Below, piece by piece: positions 13,244 to 25,721 of a stretch of 64,000 nucleotides of DNA; the first letter of the stretch is position 1; every line of letters starts with the position of its first letter. The stretch covers positions 1 through 64,000 of the forward strand of contig JAHHQI010000106.1 in assembly GCA_028274465.1 (NCBI GenBank), given 5' to 3'. The notes below the pieces were generated by a model that worked only from the letters and a program-made list of their open reading frames with translations, made no database searches and had not been told where the DNA came from. The DNA comes from Plantago ovata (lineage: Eukaryota; Streptophyta; Magnoliopsida; Lamiales; Plantaginaceae). The translations under genes and the position numbers were made by a program.

Positions 13244-13331
13244 GTAAGCAATCAATCAATAAAACGCACTTCATGTAATTAACTTTTTTTCGTTTTAATT
13301 AATTACGATCCTAATTTGTTATAAATTCCAG
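13244..13331 (+). other. Possible 5' UTR intron of the carrier gene
   Basis: ATCCG|GTAAGC at 13243/13244 and TTCCAG at 13326-13331 would bound an 88-base leader intron before the start codon at 13392. This rests on splice consensus only. Confidence 0.3.
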
Positions 13332-13391
13332 TTAATTTAGGTGGTTGCTGTTGAATTTGTTTTTTGTGTTCGATCTTCAAAAATAACAACA

Positions 13392-14830
13392 ATGGCTGCC
13401 CGTGAACCTAAAACATTCAAGGTAGGGGCGAAGCCAAGATTTTACTGCGCATGGTTCTCAATTCGATACAAAATTTTCTTTTTCATAGACTGATAAAAAT
13501 TTATCACAAATTCTTGTCGGAAACCGTCTATACTGGAGCTAAAAGTAAATTGTGATATATCTTTATGAAAAATAAGGACGTTATTAAGTAAAATGTTGGA
13601 ACTTAGAAGACAATTTATAAGAAAAAAAAATCGTTAAATATAAAAATTACTACCGAAAACATATTATACATTGGAATTAATAAAAATATAGGAAGAAAAA
13701 TACATGTTATTAACAATATAGCTTAATTACCACATTGAAATTACCTCAATTACTACTACTATCATTTAACATACACAAAACATACTACGAGTAATATTTA
13801 ATAAAAAAAAAAATTATTGCAAGGGTGGGGACGGGTCCACCCAAGGCACACTGCCTTCCCCTGATTCAAGGTGAGTCCTTACATCTACCTTTTTTTTCGA
13901 TCCACCACTTGATTTTTTTCCGATCCGCTAAGTGTGTGTGAACAGGAATCAATATCCCTTGGAGTTTGGCCAACCGTGAAGCCCTTCGTCAATGGCGGTG
14001 CTTTTGGTATGCTCGCTACCAGTGATATTCAACCCATCGACATGATCAAGGTCAGAATGCAACTAGGTCAGGGATCAACTGCGGATGTGATAAAGACCAT
14101 GCTTAAAAATGAGGGTGTTGGCGCCTTCTACAAGGGTTTGTCTGCTGGTCTACTTCGACAAGCTACATATACAACTGCAAGGCTTGGATCTTTTAGGATC
14201 TTGACAAACAAAGCATTAGAAGCCAATGAAGGAAAGCCCCTACCACTTTATCAGAAAGCATTGTGTGCATTGACTGCTGGAGCTATTGGTGCTTCTGTCG
14301 GTAGTCCATTTGATTTGGCTCTCATTCGCATGCAAGCTGACGCAACATTACCTCCTGCCCAAAGGTGTCATTACGCTAATTCATTTCAGGCATTGTATCG
14401 TATTGGTGTTGATGAAGGAGTTTTATCACCGTGGAAAGGTGTCGGTCCCACTGTGGTGAGGGCAATGGCCCTTAACATGGGTATGCTCGCTTCCTATGAT
14501 CAGAGTGTGGAGTTTTTCAGGGACTATCTTGGTTTTGGTGACGCTTCTACCCTTGTAGGGGCTGGTAGTGTATCGGGGTTCTTTGCTGCATCATGTAGTT
14601 TGCCATTTGATTATGTCAAAACACAAATACAGAAGATGCAGCCAGATGTTGAAGGGAAATATCGTTACAACGGTTCTCTAGATTGTGCCACGAAAACACT
14701 CAAGGCAGGAGGCCCCTTTAGATTTTACACTGGCTTTCCTGTTTACTGTATTAGGATCGCACCGCATGTCATGATGACCTGGATATTCCTGAACAAAATC
14801 CATGAATTCGAGAAGTTAATTGGCTTGTGA
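13392..14830 (+). CDS. DTC: Mitochondrial dicarboxylate/tricarboxylate carrier (DTC type)
   Basis: Inner-membrane carrier of the mitochondrial carrier family that exchanges 2-oxoglutarate, malate and related di- and tricarboxylates. Exon 1 is 13392-13421 (MAAREPKTFK); exon 2 is 13946-14830, giving 304 residues, close to the roughly 298 of plant DTC proteins. Three carrier repeats show their signatures: PIDMIK (residues 40-45), PFDLALIR (from 131) and PFDYVK (about 230). Long stretches match plant DTC as I remember it (MLKNEGVGAFYKGLSAGLL, RAMALNMGMLASYDQS, FPVYCIRIAPHVMMTWIF). The start follows from the in-frame join of exon 1; the inner ATG at 13934 would lie in the intron. The main exon is intronless, and an AATAAA plus A-run lies downstream, so a partly processed retrocopy is possible. 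The frame is intact. Confidence 0.92.
13423..13863. mobile_element. hAT-like non-autonomous element on the exon 1 splice donor
   Basis: The 441-bp segment begins TAGGGGCGAAG and ends TTCCCCTG. It is flanked by an exact 8-bp duplication ATTCAAGG (13415-13422 and 13864-13871). An 8-bp duplication and (C/T)AGGGG...CCCCTG ends fit the hAT superfamily. It encodes nothing. The target was the end of exon 1, so AAG|GT now exists on both sides: AAG|GTAGGG on the left, whose T comes from the element, and AAG|GTGAGT on the right, the presumed original donor. Confidence 0.75.
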
Positions 14831-15243
14831 AGATACAAATTTTTTTAAGTATCGTTTGTTTGTGGATTAAACAGTGTTGCAATATATTTTACTCAGACGA
14901 ATTACTCAACAATATTTAAAGTAGTTTTGTTTTTTAAGTATATTTTCAGAGCACATTCCATTAATCTCTGAAACCGAACATTAAGCTATAAAGAATGAAC
15001 CATCCTTTTCACTAATTTACCTAAGGACTTGAGATGAAGTTTATTCTTCTGTTTAAAAACCCTAATTAATGAGATCAAATTTGTTGTCAAGATGCGTTGT
15101 TTTGGACATGACAAGCTTCTCAAGTATTGTTATAGTTTATGATACTAAGTAGGAGATTGTAATAGTAAAGTTGAGCTCTGTAATTGGCTTTGTCTATAGC
15201 CTGTCTGGATCTACGGATCGACGTTTGTATTGGATGTTTTTAG
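14831..15243 (+). other. 3' UTR and flank of the carrier gene
   Basis: Non-coding and AT-rich. No other gene is seen. It probably forms the 3' UTR up to the AATAAA at 15244. Confidence 0.45.
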
Positions 15244-15285
15244 AATAAAAGTAAAACAATTTTCAAAAAAAAAAAAAAAAAAAAA
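15244..15285 (+). terminator. AATAAA signal followed by a 21-base A run
   Basis: AATAAA at 15244-15249 is followed about 15 bases later by an uninterrupted A run (15265-15285). A genomic A run at cleavage-site distance is the usual mark of a reverse-transcribed mRNA. Chance is possible, as the area is A-rich. Confidence 0.5.
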
Positions 15286-15839
15286 CCTAATTACATAAAA
15301 CGTACAGCTTGGTAAGCAAATTGTGCAACCAGATAAAGCAAGAAAGGGAAATTCGCTTTAGGATTCGCAGTCGGCCGACTTAAGATGAACAAACATCCCT
15401 GAGCTTCAATAAAAGAGCGTATGTTCCGCTTTTAATTTGTAGATAAACCCAATACTCAACAATTCTTTTCACATAAGTCCTTCATCTTCAAATCCTTAAA
15501 CTTTCCATCCAAGACTCAATCATCTCAGAGAATCTTAATTCTCAAGGACCGAAGCTACTGCACTCGATCTCGACTTAGTTATGTTTTATTATGAATCGCA
15601 TATAGTTAACATAAAAATTATTATTTTTCCTGTTCTAGTATGAAAACAATTGTTGGGTTAGTACATGCACATTAGGTGTTCGATAAAATGCCTCTTTGGT
15701 ACTGTGCAATTCAAAACTTAGCTGGTTAAGCGTTTGGGATTATATTAGTAGTAAATCATTATTATTTGCTGCCGTGTTATTTGTTGAATCTCACATCTTA
15801 TCTGGTCGTTTACAGATCACTCCATTGAATAGTGATGAC

Positions 15840-16158
15840 TCTATGCCCATGGCGATGACTAGAAAGAGAATAAGAGCTATAACATTTCGTCATAACCACC
15901 TGAAGATTTTGGAGATTATCGTATTTGATGGTTCTAAACTAGGGATGCGATTTGCAAAAACATCTGATTAGGTGTGCTATTTCATTGGAGAAGATGATCA
16001 TTTTGACAGATTGCCTACCTGAGCATGGGGAACTGGCCACAATACGAGGAAGAGATCAGGCCAAACTATTGTCTGCGGTTCTTAAACCAGGGATAGAACT
16101 CGTAGTTCGTGGCGTGGAGGTCGGGAAAAAACATTTTTGGTCCATTGTCAAAAGATGA
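15840..16158 (+). pseudogene. FBD-domain fragment (F-box/FBD protein relic)
   Basis: FBD domains are found at the C terminus of plant F-box/LRR proteins. Two adjacent frames give HNHLKILEIIVFDGSKLGM and then LIRCAISLEKMIILTDC, which together resemble the FBD pattern of a short strand, a charged turn and L..A..LEKM. The frame changes near 15955-15965, and no F-box or LRR part is seen upstream. The rest of the segment, to about 16158, is open but not recognised. Confidence 0.5.
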
Positions 16159-16334
16159 AAGCCATATGATGCATATTGAAAAAACTACTTTGCTCCATGA
16201 TTTGTTTGCTTCTTGGTCCCTTCTAAATACTTTTGACGTTTAAAATAAAATAGAACACTTCTATAATACAAGAGAAAATTCATATAAACGGTACAAGACT
16301 CTGATTTCAACATACAATTCGTCACTATGGAACC

Positions 16335-16813
16335 TGATGAAGGCTAAATAGGTCTAAGTATCTAACTCACCATCTCTCGTTCCATGGAAGCGTATGGAAG
16401 GAGTAGTTTTACTGATGAACGGTGATAAGGACCTGCAAAACGGGGAGATTAAAGGGGAGGGGATCTAGGACCGGCCTACCGAAGTTAGACCGGTCGGCAA
16501 ATCAATGTAGAGAGAAGATATCGACATGGTTAGATGGATGAATAATGAATGCCGAGAGTAATAAATGAAGACATATTTATAGGATACGCGGTAGGCCCCC
16601 TTTAACTGTCCTTGGTGAGCGTTGCGTAAGCGGTACTGTAGCCTAGTTCGACAGACCGTCGTTTCTTTCGACCCCAGGCGCCCTATGGTTGGCTGGTTCG
16701 TTCGAGGCCGTGGAGATATATTTCGGGCCCAACATGGACATTTCGAGACCTAGGTAGTTCTGTTCGCTATCTAAGCGCTTCGACCCTTGGACTGTACCGT
16801 TCGTCCCCTATCA
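16335..16813 (-). repeat. Left LTR (3' LTR) of the first Tat element
   Basis: It begins TGATGAAGGC and ends CCCTATCA. It is nearly identical to 27257-27736. The polypurine-type TTGGGGGACTCA adjoins it on the minus strand. Confidence 0.95.
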
Positions 16814-17659
16814 TGAGTCCCCCAAGTTTCGGTGGATGAGAGTAGATCATCTATCGAATGTTAGTGTTATCTTTCGAAGGTATCGTCTGGGCGGGATTTT
16901 CTCGTTTTTGAATTTACAAACAGTTGGGGGTAGAATGATAATTTCCCGGAGTGTCCCTCCGTTTATTCGCCACGTGTTGCTGGATGGGGTGGACCGTGCC
17001 TAGCACGCGTCTCCTCGGTCTTCGTGCCGTAATTAAAAGGGGGGGAAGTAAGAAGCCTTTCCTTCTTTTTTCCCTTTCATTATTCCCCTTTTCTTTCTTA
17101 GATTTCCTTCTTCTTCGTCGCTCTCTTCCCCTTTTGTCTGAAAACTGCTGCTCGTCACCGGCTGTTTGCCCGGCGTTGTGTTCCTTCTCCGTCTGATTTA
17201 CTCAGGTATGCTATTTATCTCTACTTTTCTTTGAAGTAATTTGGTTATCTTCCCGTTTCGATACCTTGTTGGTCTAATTGGGTCGCCGTTTTTCTTGTTC
17301 TTTGTTGTAGTCTCGCTGTGTTTCTACTTCTTTGTGACTTCCTTTGTGTCTTTTTGATCTTGAATTTTGTTTTCTTGGGGTGCGTCCTCTTGGTGTGGAT
17401 TGTATGTAGCGTTTTCTTCCTTTGCTTTCTCGCTCGTGTTTATTTTTGACTGCCTGTGTGATTTTGGTATGCCTCTGGCCCGTCGTCGGGTGTTTTGGAT
17501 TCTGGGCATCCAATTCGTAGTTTTTGCTAAAATTTGAGTTATGCCCCAACGTGTTGATTTGCTGTTGCTGTAGTTTCGGACCTTCGTAATATTTCAATGT
17601 TCCTAGTTGATTCCGGGTTGGATTCGTACTGCTATTCCTTTTGGTAGTTTTTTGTAAGG

Positions 17660-20290
17660 ATGTCGAAACGAAATGTCAACCAACCCGGTGTCGGTGACGA
17701 CTCGAACAGTGAAAACTCATTTAGTGTTAACAAGAGGTCGAATTCTTTAGGTAGAGATACTGACTCCCACCCCCTTTCTGATCCGGACCACTTTTTACCC
17801 CCGAATCAGGTAGTTCGAGGTCGTTTGAGTTCCCTTTCAAGACTCGTATTGAGGAGTCGTACCATCTTCCCCGCTATGGAGGGTCCTGTCGAAGAGCATG
17901 TTGGGGATGCGGAGGCTCCGAACCCGATACCTACTGATGATAACTCGGATCTTCGGCTTCCTACTGATATCAGTTCGGTTCGACGGCGGGAAGCCTATAC
18001 TTTGTATCACAAGTTTGGGATTCCCGGTGATTACGAAATCATTCTTCCGGGGCCCGAAGATAGGATGTATAGTCCCCCACCCGATTGTGTAGCCATCACC
18101 ATCCAAGCTTTAGAACATGGTTTTAGGTTCCCCAATTGTGATGGGGTGGTTCATATTTTGACCAACTTGGGGGTTTGCCCCACCCAGTTTCTCCCGAACG
18201 CTGTGGGTAGCATGATAGCTTTTTGCGTTTGGTGCAAATCTATCAAACGAAAAGTAACGGCGTCGAACTTTCTTCACTTTTTTTCGATGTGCCAAAGCAA
18301 GGATGGTGGCTGCTTCTACTACTTCTCACCTATAGGAGGGTACGAACTCTTCACCAAGTTTCAGTCATCGCACGGTTCGGGTTACAAGCGCCGATATGTG
18401 TTTGTTCGGATGCCACCGAACAAGGACGGTACTCCTGGACTTGTTCCAACTCCGCGGTTATGGCGTCGGCATAACGGCGAAGTGGCTAGTTTAGCCAATC
18501 GAAATGCATGGCCCGAAAGCTACAAGGGGTTCAAACCCGAGGATCGGATTATCCCCTATGGTCTCTTGGTGGAGCCGATCCTCTATTTGGGAGGCGTGTC
18601 TTCGAGCGTAGCAGAGATTCAGGGGAACATCCGGGACTTGGGTGAGTTTTTGCTCGTTTCTTTTTGTTTTTGCTTTTTGCTGTGCTTTAGTACCTTCGAG
18701 GCTTGCGTGTTTCATTCATTTCGATGGACTCTGACCTTTCGAAAATTGTTTTCTTCGCAGAGTACTGGATGAAGCTGTCTCCGGAATTCCTTGCCAAGAG
18801 GGCTTTGTCTCTAGCGAACAAGAATTCCGTGCCGAAATACACGGAGCCGCGTCCTCACAATATTTCCAATATCATTGACACCCAGTTCGCTCCTCACATT
18901 ACTCCCGCCGCGAACACTGGCGTTGGTGACGGTTCGGGTCTCGCCCCTGAACTTGTGACCGGGACGCCTGGTGCGAACTTGTGACCGGGACGCCTGGTGC
19001 GAACTCTATTCCTTCGGAGCAGATTGGAGGTTCGGATGACACGGAGCGAACAACTTCGGTGGTTAACCGAGAGCATGCTCAGAGTTCCGCTTCCGGTCAG
19101 AGGAAAAGGTCTTGAACAGACGGAGGTATCGAAGCTACGGAGACTCCAGTTATCGAACTCCAAGATTCTCCTAAACGTCCCCAAGGTTCGAGACAAGGTC
19201 TTGGTCGAACTCGTGAGGGCCTTAACGACGTTTCCTTCCTCCATGATCCGGCAGCGGGAATGAAATGGAGAAATCTGATGATATCGAACAGCGATCAAGT
19301 CGAATTGGATCGCCTCTCTGACGGCGAAATCAAACTGAAGGCCGCTTCTCTTCAACTCCAGGTAAATTGTAAATTTTTTGCTCCACCTTATTTTTCCTTC
19401 TTTTGACTATCGAAGCTTACTAACCTTTGTTATTCGCGTAGCTGTTAACTGTGGCGAAAAACATTGATAGCCGCTTGGACAAGAAGGCTCAATCGTCCGT
19501 GGATTTCGATGCTAAGCTGAAGGAAGAGAGGGTCCAGCGGGAGAAGCTCCAAGGGGAAGTTTCGAGGAAGGATGCAGAACTTCGGAGGATTAAGGAGGAG
19601 ATGGCTCGCTTAAGGGAAGAAAAAGCGTCGATGGGTGCCACCGTTTCGGTGATTGAGGGGAAGAATGCGGAGTTGGTGGCTCGGGTGGGACAAATCGCCA
19701 AGGAGAAGGATGGATTCGAGTCAGCCCTTCGAAAGACTCGGGAGGAGCTTTTTAAGAAGGGAACATTTTCGAGGGTGGAGGCAGTCCGCGACTTCATGGC
19801 TTCGGGCTCTTGTGCTTACATGTTGAGTAAGCGTGATGCGGATGCTATGGTGAAGAGCAGGGACAAAACGATCGCCCAGCTGAAGTTTGCCGGGAAACTG
19901 CCTTCGGACTTTAATCCGGAGGGAGTAGTAGACCTCGAACGGGATGAGGAGTTGAAGGAGCCCACTATCGAATCGACTTTGGGAGATGATGGAAAACCAG
20001 TCGATGAAGAGGCCATGTACGATGCTTTGCAAAAAGAGGAATTTTTCCTATTGCCCATCCCGACGAAGCCGCTCCATCCGGTTCTGCCCCTCCCATACCT
20101 TCGTGGGTCGTGCCCTTGTGCGAGCTTGGTAATTTGGACTTAGCCTCGGCCGGAGTTAACCTGGGGAATCTATCCTATAAGGATTTCGATTCCTTGTGTC
20201 AGTTTTTTCTTGGCGACGAAAGTCTAAGTGATACTGCTCGGAGCAATCCCCAAGGAGGCGGACATGACTGCTCCTTCGAAGGCTTGTTTT
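17660..20290 (+). mobile_element. Antisense extra ORF of the first Tat element (Transposase_28-like)
   Basis: It reads opposite to gag-pol, between pol and the 3' LTR, as known for Tat-lineage elements. The first part (17660-18640) contains the 'putative gypsy type transposon' domain with YHKFGIPGDYEI, LEHGFRFP and the tail SYKGFKPEDRIIPYGLL. Later parts (about 19450-20140) form a charged coiled coil rich in K, E and R with heptads. The function of these ORFs is not established. It is a fossil part of the element and not a host gene. Confidence 0.75.
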
Positions 20291-20299
20291 TCTGAAGAC

Positions 20300-21329
20300 T
20301 TGGTATGCCAAGTGTTTTTTGTGTTTCCCTATCGAACAATTTTATTGCTTTGTCGAACAATTTGTTATGTTTCGAAGTTTCGGGTATGGCGAAGGATTCA
20401 ATGAGGCCGCCTGTGACTGTTTTGGCCTTGTGGAATCCTCTGCCTCTTTTTGGATGATCATTCGAATAGCTCTAGTATTCTGCTCCTTGTTGCTCCTTTC
20501 GACTTTTTATGTTATTTCGATAAATGCGGACTCTTTATATGGAAATGTTTCGATCCAAGCCTTTCGATGTATGCATTTCGATCCTTTCCTTCGAAGCCGG
20601 ATGTTTCGGGTCAACTAATCCGAAGCCATACGTTTCGAAGCCAAATGCTTTGGTCAATACGATTCGACGCTTCAAGGCCAAATACTTCGGACCTTGAGAT
20701 TCGAGGGCATACACTTCGGGCTGTTAGTTTCGAAACTACGTACTTCGGAGCTTTGATAGTTCGAAAAAAGGGGGTAGTTTCGAATGTAAAGACTTTCGAG
20801 TGATTCGAATTTTCGAATTTCGAGTAGTTTGAGTGTTTGTGGCAATTTTGTTTTCGTCAAAATAATTGCGTATCACTCTTGTTGCTTATCAAACGGATGG
20901 ATCGTCCGAAATGTTTGATAAGTTTTCGGGTAGCGTATTCGATAAGTAGAATCCCGTCGGATTGTCTATATCGGATCATCTCCCTCATCCCGAAAATAAT
21001 ATTTTTCGAGGGTCGGGATATTCGGACAGATTATCTTCCCGTCGGAACGATATCTTTCGAGATATCCTCGCGATCCTTTGGATCTGAGTCTCCTATGTTT
21101 CGACGCATCATCCGTCGATGATGTCATCGGAAACTAAGGGTGTAGTGTAAATTTGTTCCAAATGCTTTGTGATTTCTTTTCCTTGATGACAATGATATCT
21201 CCCCTTTTTCAGTGACGACCTTATGAAAGGTGGTATGGTGAAGGGGTTCTTACAAAAGATAAAGTCCACTGTGGCACTTTCGATGCCTTCGAAGCTTTCT
21301 GCAAAAGAGTTGGTGGTCGCAAGTCTTGT
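20300..21329. repeat. Spacer between convergent ORFs with degenerate TTCGA-rich repeats
   Basis: No gene is seen. At 20480-20830 short degenerate units built on TTCGAAGCC or TTCGGA recur every 20-30 bases. Tat elements often carry tandem repeats in this part. Confidence 0.5.
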
Positions 21330-24300
21330 CTAGGAGTAGTATTTCCTTAGACTCTTGATGTTCCATGGTCGGTCTATGCGGTTTCCTTCGAGGTCCTCGA
21401 TCCTATAGCTTCCATTGGAGAGTACTTCGATGACCTTGAAAGGTCCCTTCCAAGGCTCTTGGAATTTTCCCACGTTTTCGAGGATGTTTGCTTTTCGTAG
21501 CACAAGATCTCCGACGTTGAGGTCCCTTTTGACGAGGTTTTTGTTGTAGGCTTTGGTCATCAAAGCTTGGTACCTCAAAATTCGAACCCGCACTTCCTCT
21601 CTTTTTGAATCTAGCAAGTCTAGCTCCATGGCTCTGGCCTCCCCGTTGAGATGGGGGTCGTATTCCTTGATTCTGAGTGATCCGACGGCGATTACGCATG
21701 GAATAACAGCCTCCGACCCATAGACCATGCAAAAGGGAGTTTCGCGGGTAGCCGTTCTCTGTGTCGTTCGATAGGCCCAAAGCACTCCGTGAAGTTCGTC
21801 CGCCCAATCGGCTTTCGACCGCCCTAGGCGTTTTTCGAGGTTTTCAATGATGGTTCGATTAGTGACTTCTGTCTGTCCGTTGGCTTGTGGATGCCCTACC
21901 GAAGTGAAACTTTGCTTGATTCCCAACTCAGTGCACCATGCTCGAATCTTTTTCCCGGTGAACTGGGCTCCATTGTCGGATACAATAACCCTTGGAAGTC
22001 CGAACCGGCATATGATATTTTTCCAGATGAAATCTCTCACTACGATTTCGGTGATTCTCCCGACGGCTTCGGCTTCGACCCACTTTGAAATATATTCCAC
22101 CGCTACTATGAGAAACTTCTTTTGATTGGTGGATGTGGGAAGTTTCCCTACAATGTCGATCCCCCATCTGTCGAAAGGACACGATATCGGAGTGGGGAAG
22201 AGGGGTCCTCCTGGGGCCTTGCTGTTGCGTGCGAACCTTTGACATTCATCACACTTTTTGGTTCGAGCCTTTGAGTCTTTGATGATGGTGGGCCAGTAAA
22301 ACCCTTGACGTCGGATTTTTTGGGCCAATGCTCTTCCTCCGGAGTGATTTTCGCAGCTTCCGGCGTGTACCTCTTCTAGTAGGCTTCGAGCTTCTTCCTT
22401 GTCGACGCATTTCAGGTGTGGTCCATCGAACGATCTTTTATACAGATCGGATCCGTCCCAGAGAAAATATTGGGCCCTTCGCCTCAGCCTTCGTGCTTCC
22501 GTTCGATCCTGGAAGATCACTCCTTGCTTGAACAGCTTGATATCCGCCAACCATTCGTGGTCGGAGTCAAGTGTATTAACTTCGATGCCTTTCTGCCTTT
22601 TGAGCTTGTCAATTCCAATGGCGGGTTGTTGCACCGTCATGAGTGTGACCTGTTGGGTAGCGATCGTTTGTGACGAGCTTCCGAATTTTGCTAGGCCATC
22701 TGCAACTTGGTTGAGCGTTCGAGATATTTGTGATATTTCGACGCTTTGGAATTTCGGGATGATGCTTTTGAGTTCGGCTAAATATAGCTTCATGGGCTCC
22801 TCTTTCGCTTCAAATACCCCTGCATGTTGCTGGGCTACTAGTTGCGAGTCGGTGTACAAGTGTACATGTTCGGCGCCTCCTTCGAGTGACAATCGAAGGC
22901 CTATGAGTGCGGCCTCATACTCGGCTTCGTTGTTGGTTGCGGGGAAAGCAAGGCGTACCGCGAAATCCACTTCGATACCTAGAGGGTCGATCATGTGTAC
23001 TCCGACTCCCCCTTGTCCTCTGGTGGACGAACCGTCAATGTAAACTTCCCATCTTGGTTCCAGATTTTGGCCTTTAACGAAGGCTTCGATGGTATGAACT
23101 TGTTCGATGTCTTCATTAACTCCGAGGAAGAAATCCGCGATCACTTGTGCCTTTTTGCCATTTGGGGCTTGGAACTCGAGGGAGTATTCAATGAGTTCGA
23201 CGGCCCACTTCACTAGCCGGCCCGATAAGTTGGGTTTTCCAAGGATTCTCTTCAGGGGGTGGGATGTCAGGACCACTATTTCGTGAGCTTGAAAATAGGG
23301 CCGAAGACGTCGAGATGCCAATACCACACAATAGGCGAGCTTTTCGATATCCAAATAATTGAGTTCGGCCTTAGTGAGTACCTTGCTCAAGTAGTAGATA
23401 GGTTGGTGTTGACTTCCTTCTAGCCTTACTAGTACCGAGCTCACCACCTCTCGGGAAATGGCAACATGTAGGTACAAGGTGTCCCCTTCTTTTGGTTTCG
23501 AGAGTAGTGGGGGTCTCAAAAGGTGGCTTTTGAGGTCTGTCAGAGCCTTTTCGGTGTCTTCGCTCCACTCGAAATTCTTGCTATTTCGGAGCACTTTGAG
23601 GAAAGGAAGGCTCTTCTCACCGGACCGAGCAATGAAGCGACTCAAGGCAATGACCCTCCCGATCAACTTCTGGACCTCATTGATGTTTCGAGGGCTAGGA
23701 AATCTAACACGGCTTTGATCTTGTCGGGGTTGGCTTCGATCCCTCTCTGGGTGACCATGTACCCCAAAAACTTCCCTCCTTTGACACCGAAGGTACACTT
23801 CGAGGGGTTGAGTTTCATCCCGTACTTTCTCAGAATTTTGAAGCATCTACCCAAATGTTCGATATGATCTTTCGCCTCGAGACTTTTTACCAGCATGTCA
23901 TCAACGTACACCTCCATGGTTCGCCCGATCTCTTGTTCGAACATCATGTTGACCAACCGTTGGTACGTTGCTCCGGCATTTCGCAATCCGAAGGGCATGA
24001 CTTTGAAGGAGAAAACCCCCGAGTGGTTGGTGAAGGCCGTTTTATCCACATCTTCTCGGGCCATGGGTACTTGGTAATAGCCTTGGAATGCGTCCATGAA
24101 GCTAAGACGTTCAGCTCCGGCCGTCGAATCGACTAGTTGGTCGATACGAGGTAAAGGGTAAGGGTCCCTCGGGCAATGCTTGTTGAGATCGGTGAAATCA
24201 TTGCACATCCTCCACTTCCCATTCCCTTTTCCTACTAGGACAACGTTACACAACCAATCCGAAAATTTGGTTGGTCGGATGTGTCCCGCCTTGAGTAATT

Positions 24301-25526
24301 TCGCGACCTCCTCGTCGATGATTAAGTTCTTTTCCCTGCTGAAATTTCTCTGTCTCTGGCTAACGGGTTTAGCCTTGGGATTCACATTGAGTCGATGTAC
24401 TATGATTCGAGGATCGATCCCTTTTAGATCTGCTGTTCCCCATGCGAACACATCCGAGTTCGTTCTTAGAAAGAGGACTAGTGCTAGCTCGAGATCCTCT
24501 GGCAAGTCCACCGCGATTTTGGTGGTTCGACCCATGGACTCCTCGAAAAGGTGGAGGTCCCTTACTTCAGAATACGGTTCGATGTGCTCCTCTGTTCGAT
24601 GGCCGAAATCGAATTGATCATTGTCAATGATGAGACACTGCTTTTTCGAAGGGGGAGTATCGAAATTTTCGAACCTGGTTGGGGGTTGGTTGATTTCGAG
24701 CCTTGGGGTTGGGGTTGGGTGGATGCGCAGTAGCATTCCCATGCTTCCTTTGGGTCGCCTTTGACTTCCCCTACCCCGTATTCTGTAGGGAATTTCATCT
24801 TGAGGTGGTATGTAGATGCGACGGCCTGGAATTGATTGATGCCTGGTCTTCCAAAAAGCACGTTGTAGCCCATGGGATCGTCCACTACCACGTATTGGCA
24901 ATTGTACGTGGCCCTGGTGGGCTTGGTTCCCATGGAGGTGACTAGCCAGATGGTTCCTAGTGGTTTAACCACTGATCCTCCGAAACCTGAAAGTTGTGTC
25001 GAAACCTCTGAGAAGCCCTGTCCTTCGATCTTCATTTTTTCAAAGTGGCGGTGGTGATTACATTCACTGAACTACCGGTATCAACAAGGATCTTTCTCAC
25101 TGGAAATCCTGATATCACCATCGAAAGTTAGCACCGGGTCTTGATTTCGGGTCACCTCTGGGGAGGGACATCGGACCCATCGAAAGTTAGCACCGGGTTG
25201 TAGACTTCGAGACTTCCTACATTGAAGGTGGGTGACCCTTCGGCGTAGGCATTACGCATCCGACGTGCAGTTCGGTTTCTTTCCTTTCGAGAATCTCCTC
25301 CCGTTGGGCCTCCCGCGATATATCGGATCTCATCATAAATGGGATCATTTTCGGAGTTATTACCTTCGACCTGAATTTCCTTCGAATCCCGGTAGACATC
25401 CGATTGCATTGGCAAAGGGGGTCGAAGGGGAGTTGGTCGAACTATCTCTGATTTCCTTTTGCTCACGGGCCTTATGGTAAGAACCCCGTTCTTGTTTGTG
25501 TACTCCTCTGCATACCCTTCGATCAC
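21330..25526 (-). mobile_element. pol region of the first Tat element
   Basis: Order on the minus strand: aspartic protease region, reverse transcriptase (VMPFGLRNAGATYQRLVN, EVYVDDMLVKS), classical RNase H (YLSKVLTKAELNY), archaeal-type RNase H (WEVYIDGSSTRGQGG, NNEAEYEAALIGL), the integrase zinc motif and core (DRWGIDIVGKLP, VIVSDNGAQF, GHPQANGQTEVTN) and a C-terminal part ending near 21330. Two RNase H domains are a mark of the Tat lineage. Confidence 0.9.
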
Positions 25527-25721
25527 AATTCGGTCCAGCTCCTCATTAAGTTCGATACATCGGTCGGTGGCGTGTCCTGGCTGTTTATGGAACTCGCAAA
25601 ATTCCTCGGATCTCCTGGTGGTGTTTGTTTCTCTGTGCTTTTTGGGCCATCGAATGAAAGAAGAATCTTCAAAAAGTGTGAAGACTTGCCGTTGGGGATA
25701 CCGAATGGGCCTTGGATTTTT

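Noticed and set aside
13934-13945. ATG at 13934 as the start of the carrier
   Set aside because: It lies in the intron just before the AACAG acceptor. Exon 1 at 13392 joins in frame and gives a better N terminus.
17274-17597. Minus-strand frame of 107 codons upstream of the antisense ORF
   Set aside because: Low-complexity Q, K and R content opposite a T-rich leader; no domain, and it lies inside the Tat element.
19489-20058. Minus-strand frames opposite the coiled-coil part
   Set aside because: Serine- and arginine-rich mirror of a K/E/R-rich coiled coil on the plus strand; no motif.
22399-23043. Plus-strand frame of 214 codons
   Set aside because: It is the reverse shadow of the RNase H and integrase region of the first Tat element, which has clear motifs on the minus strand.
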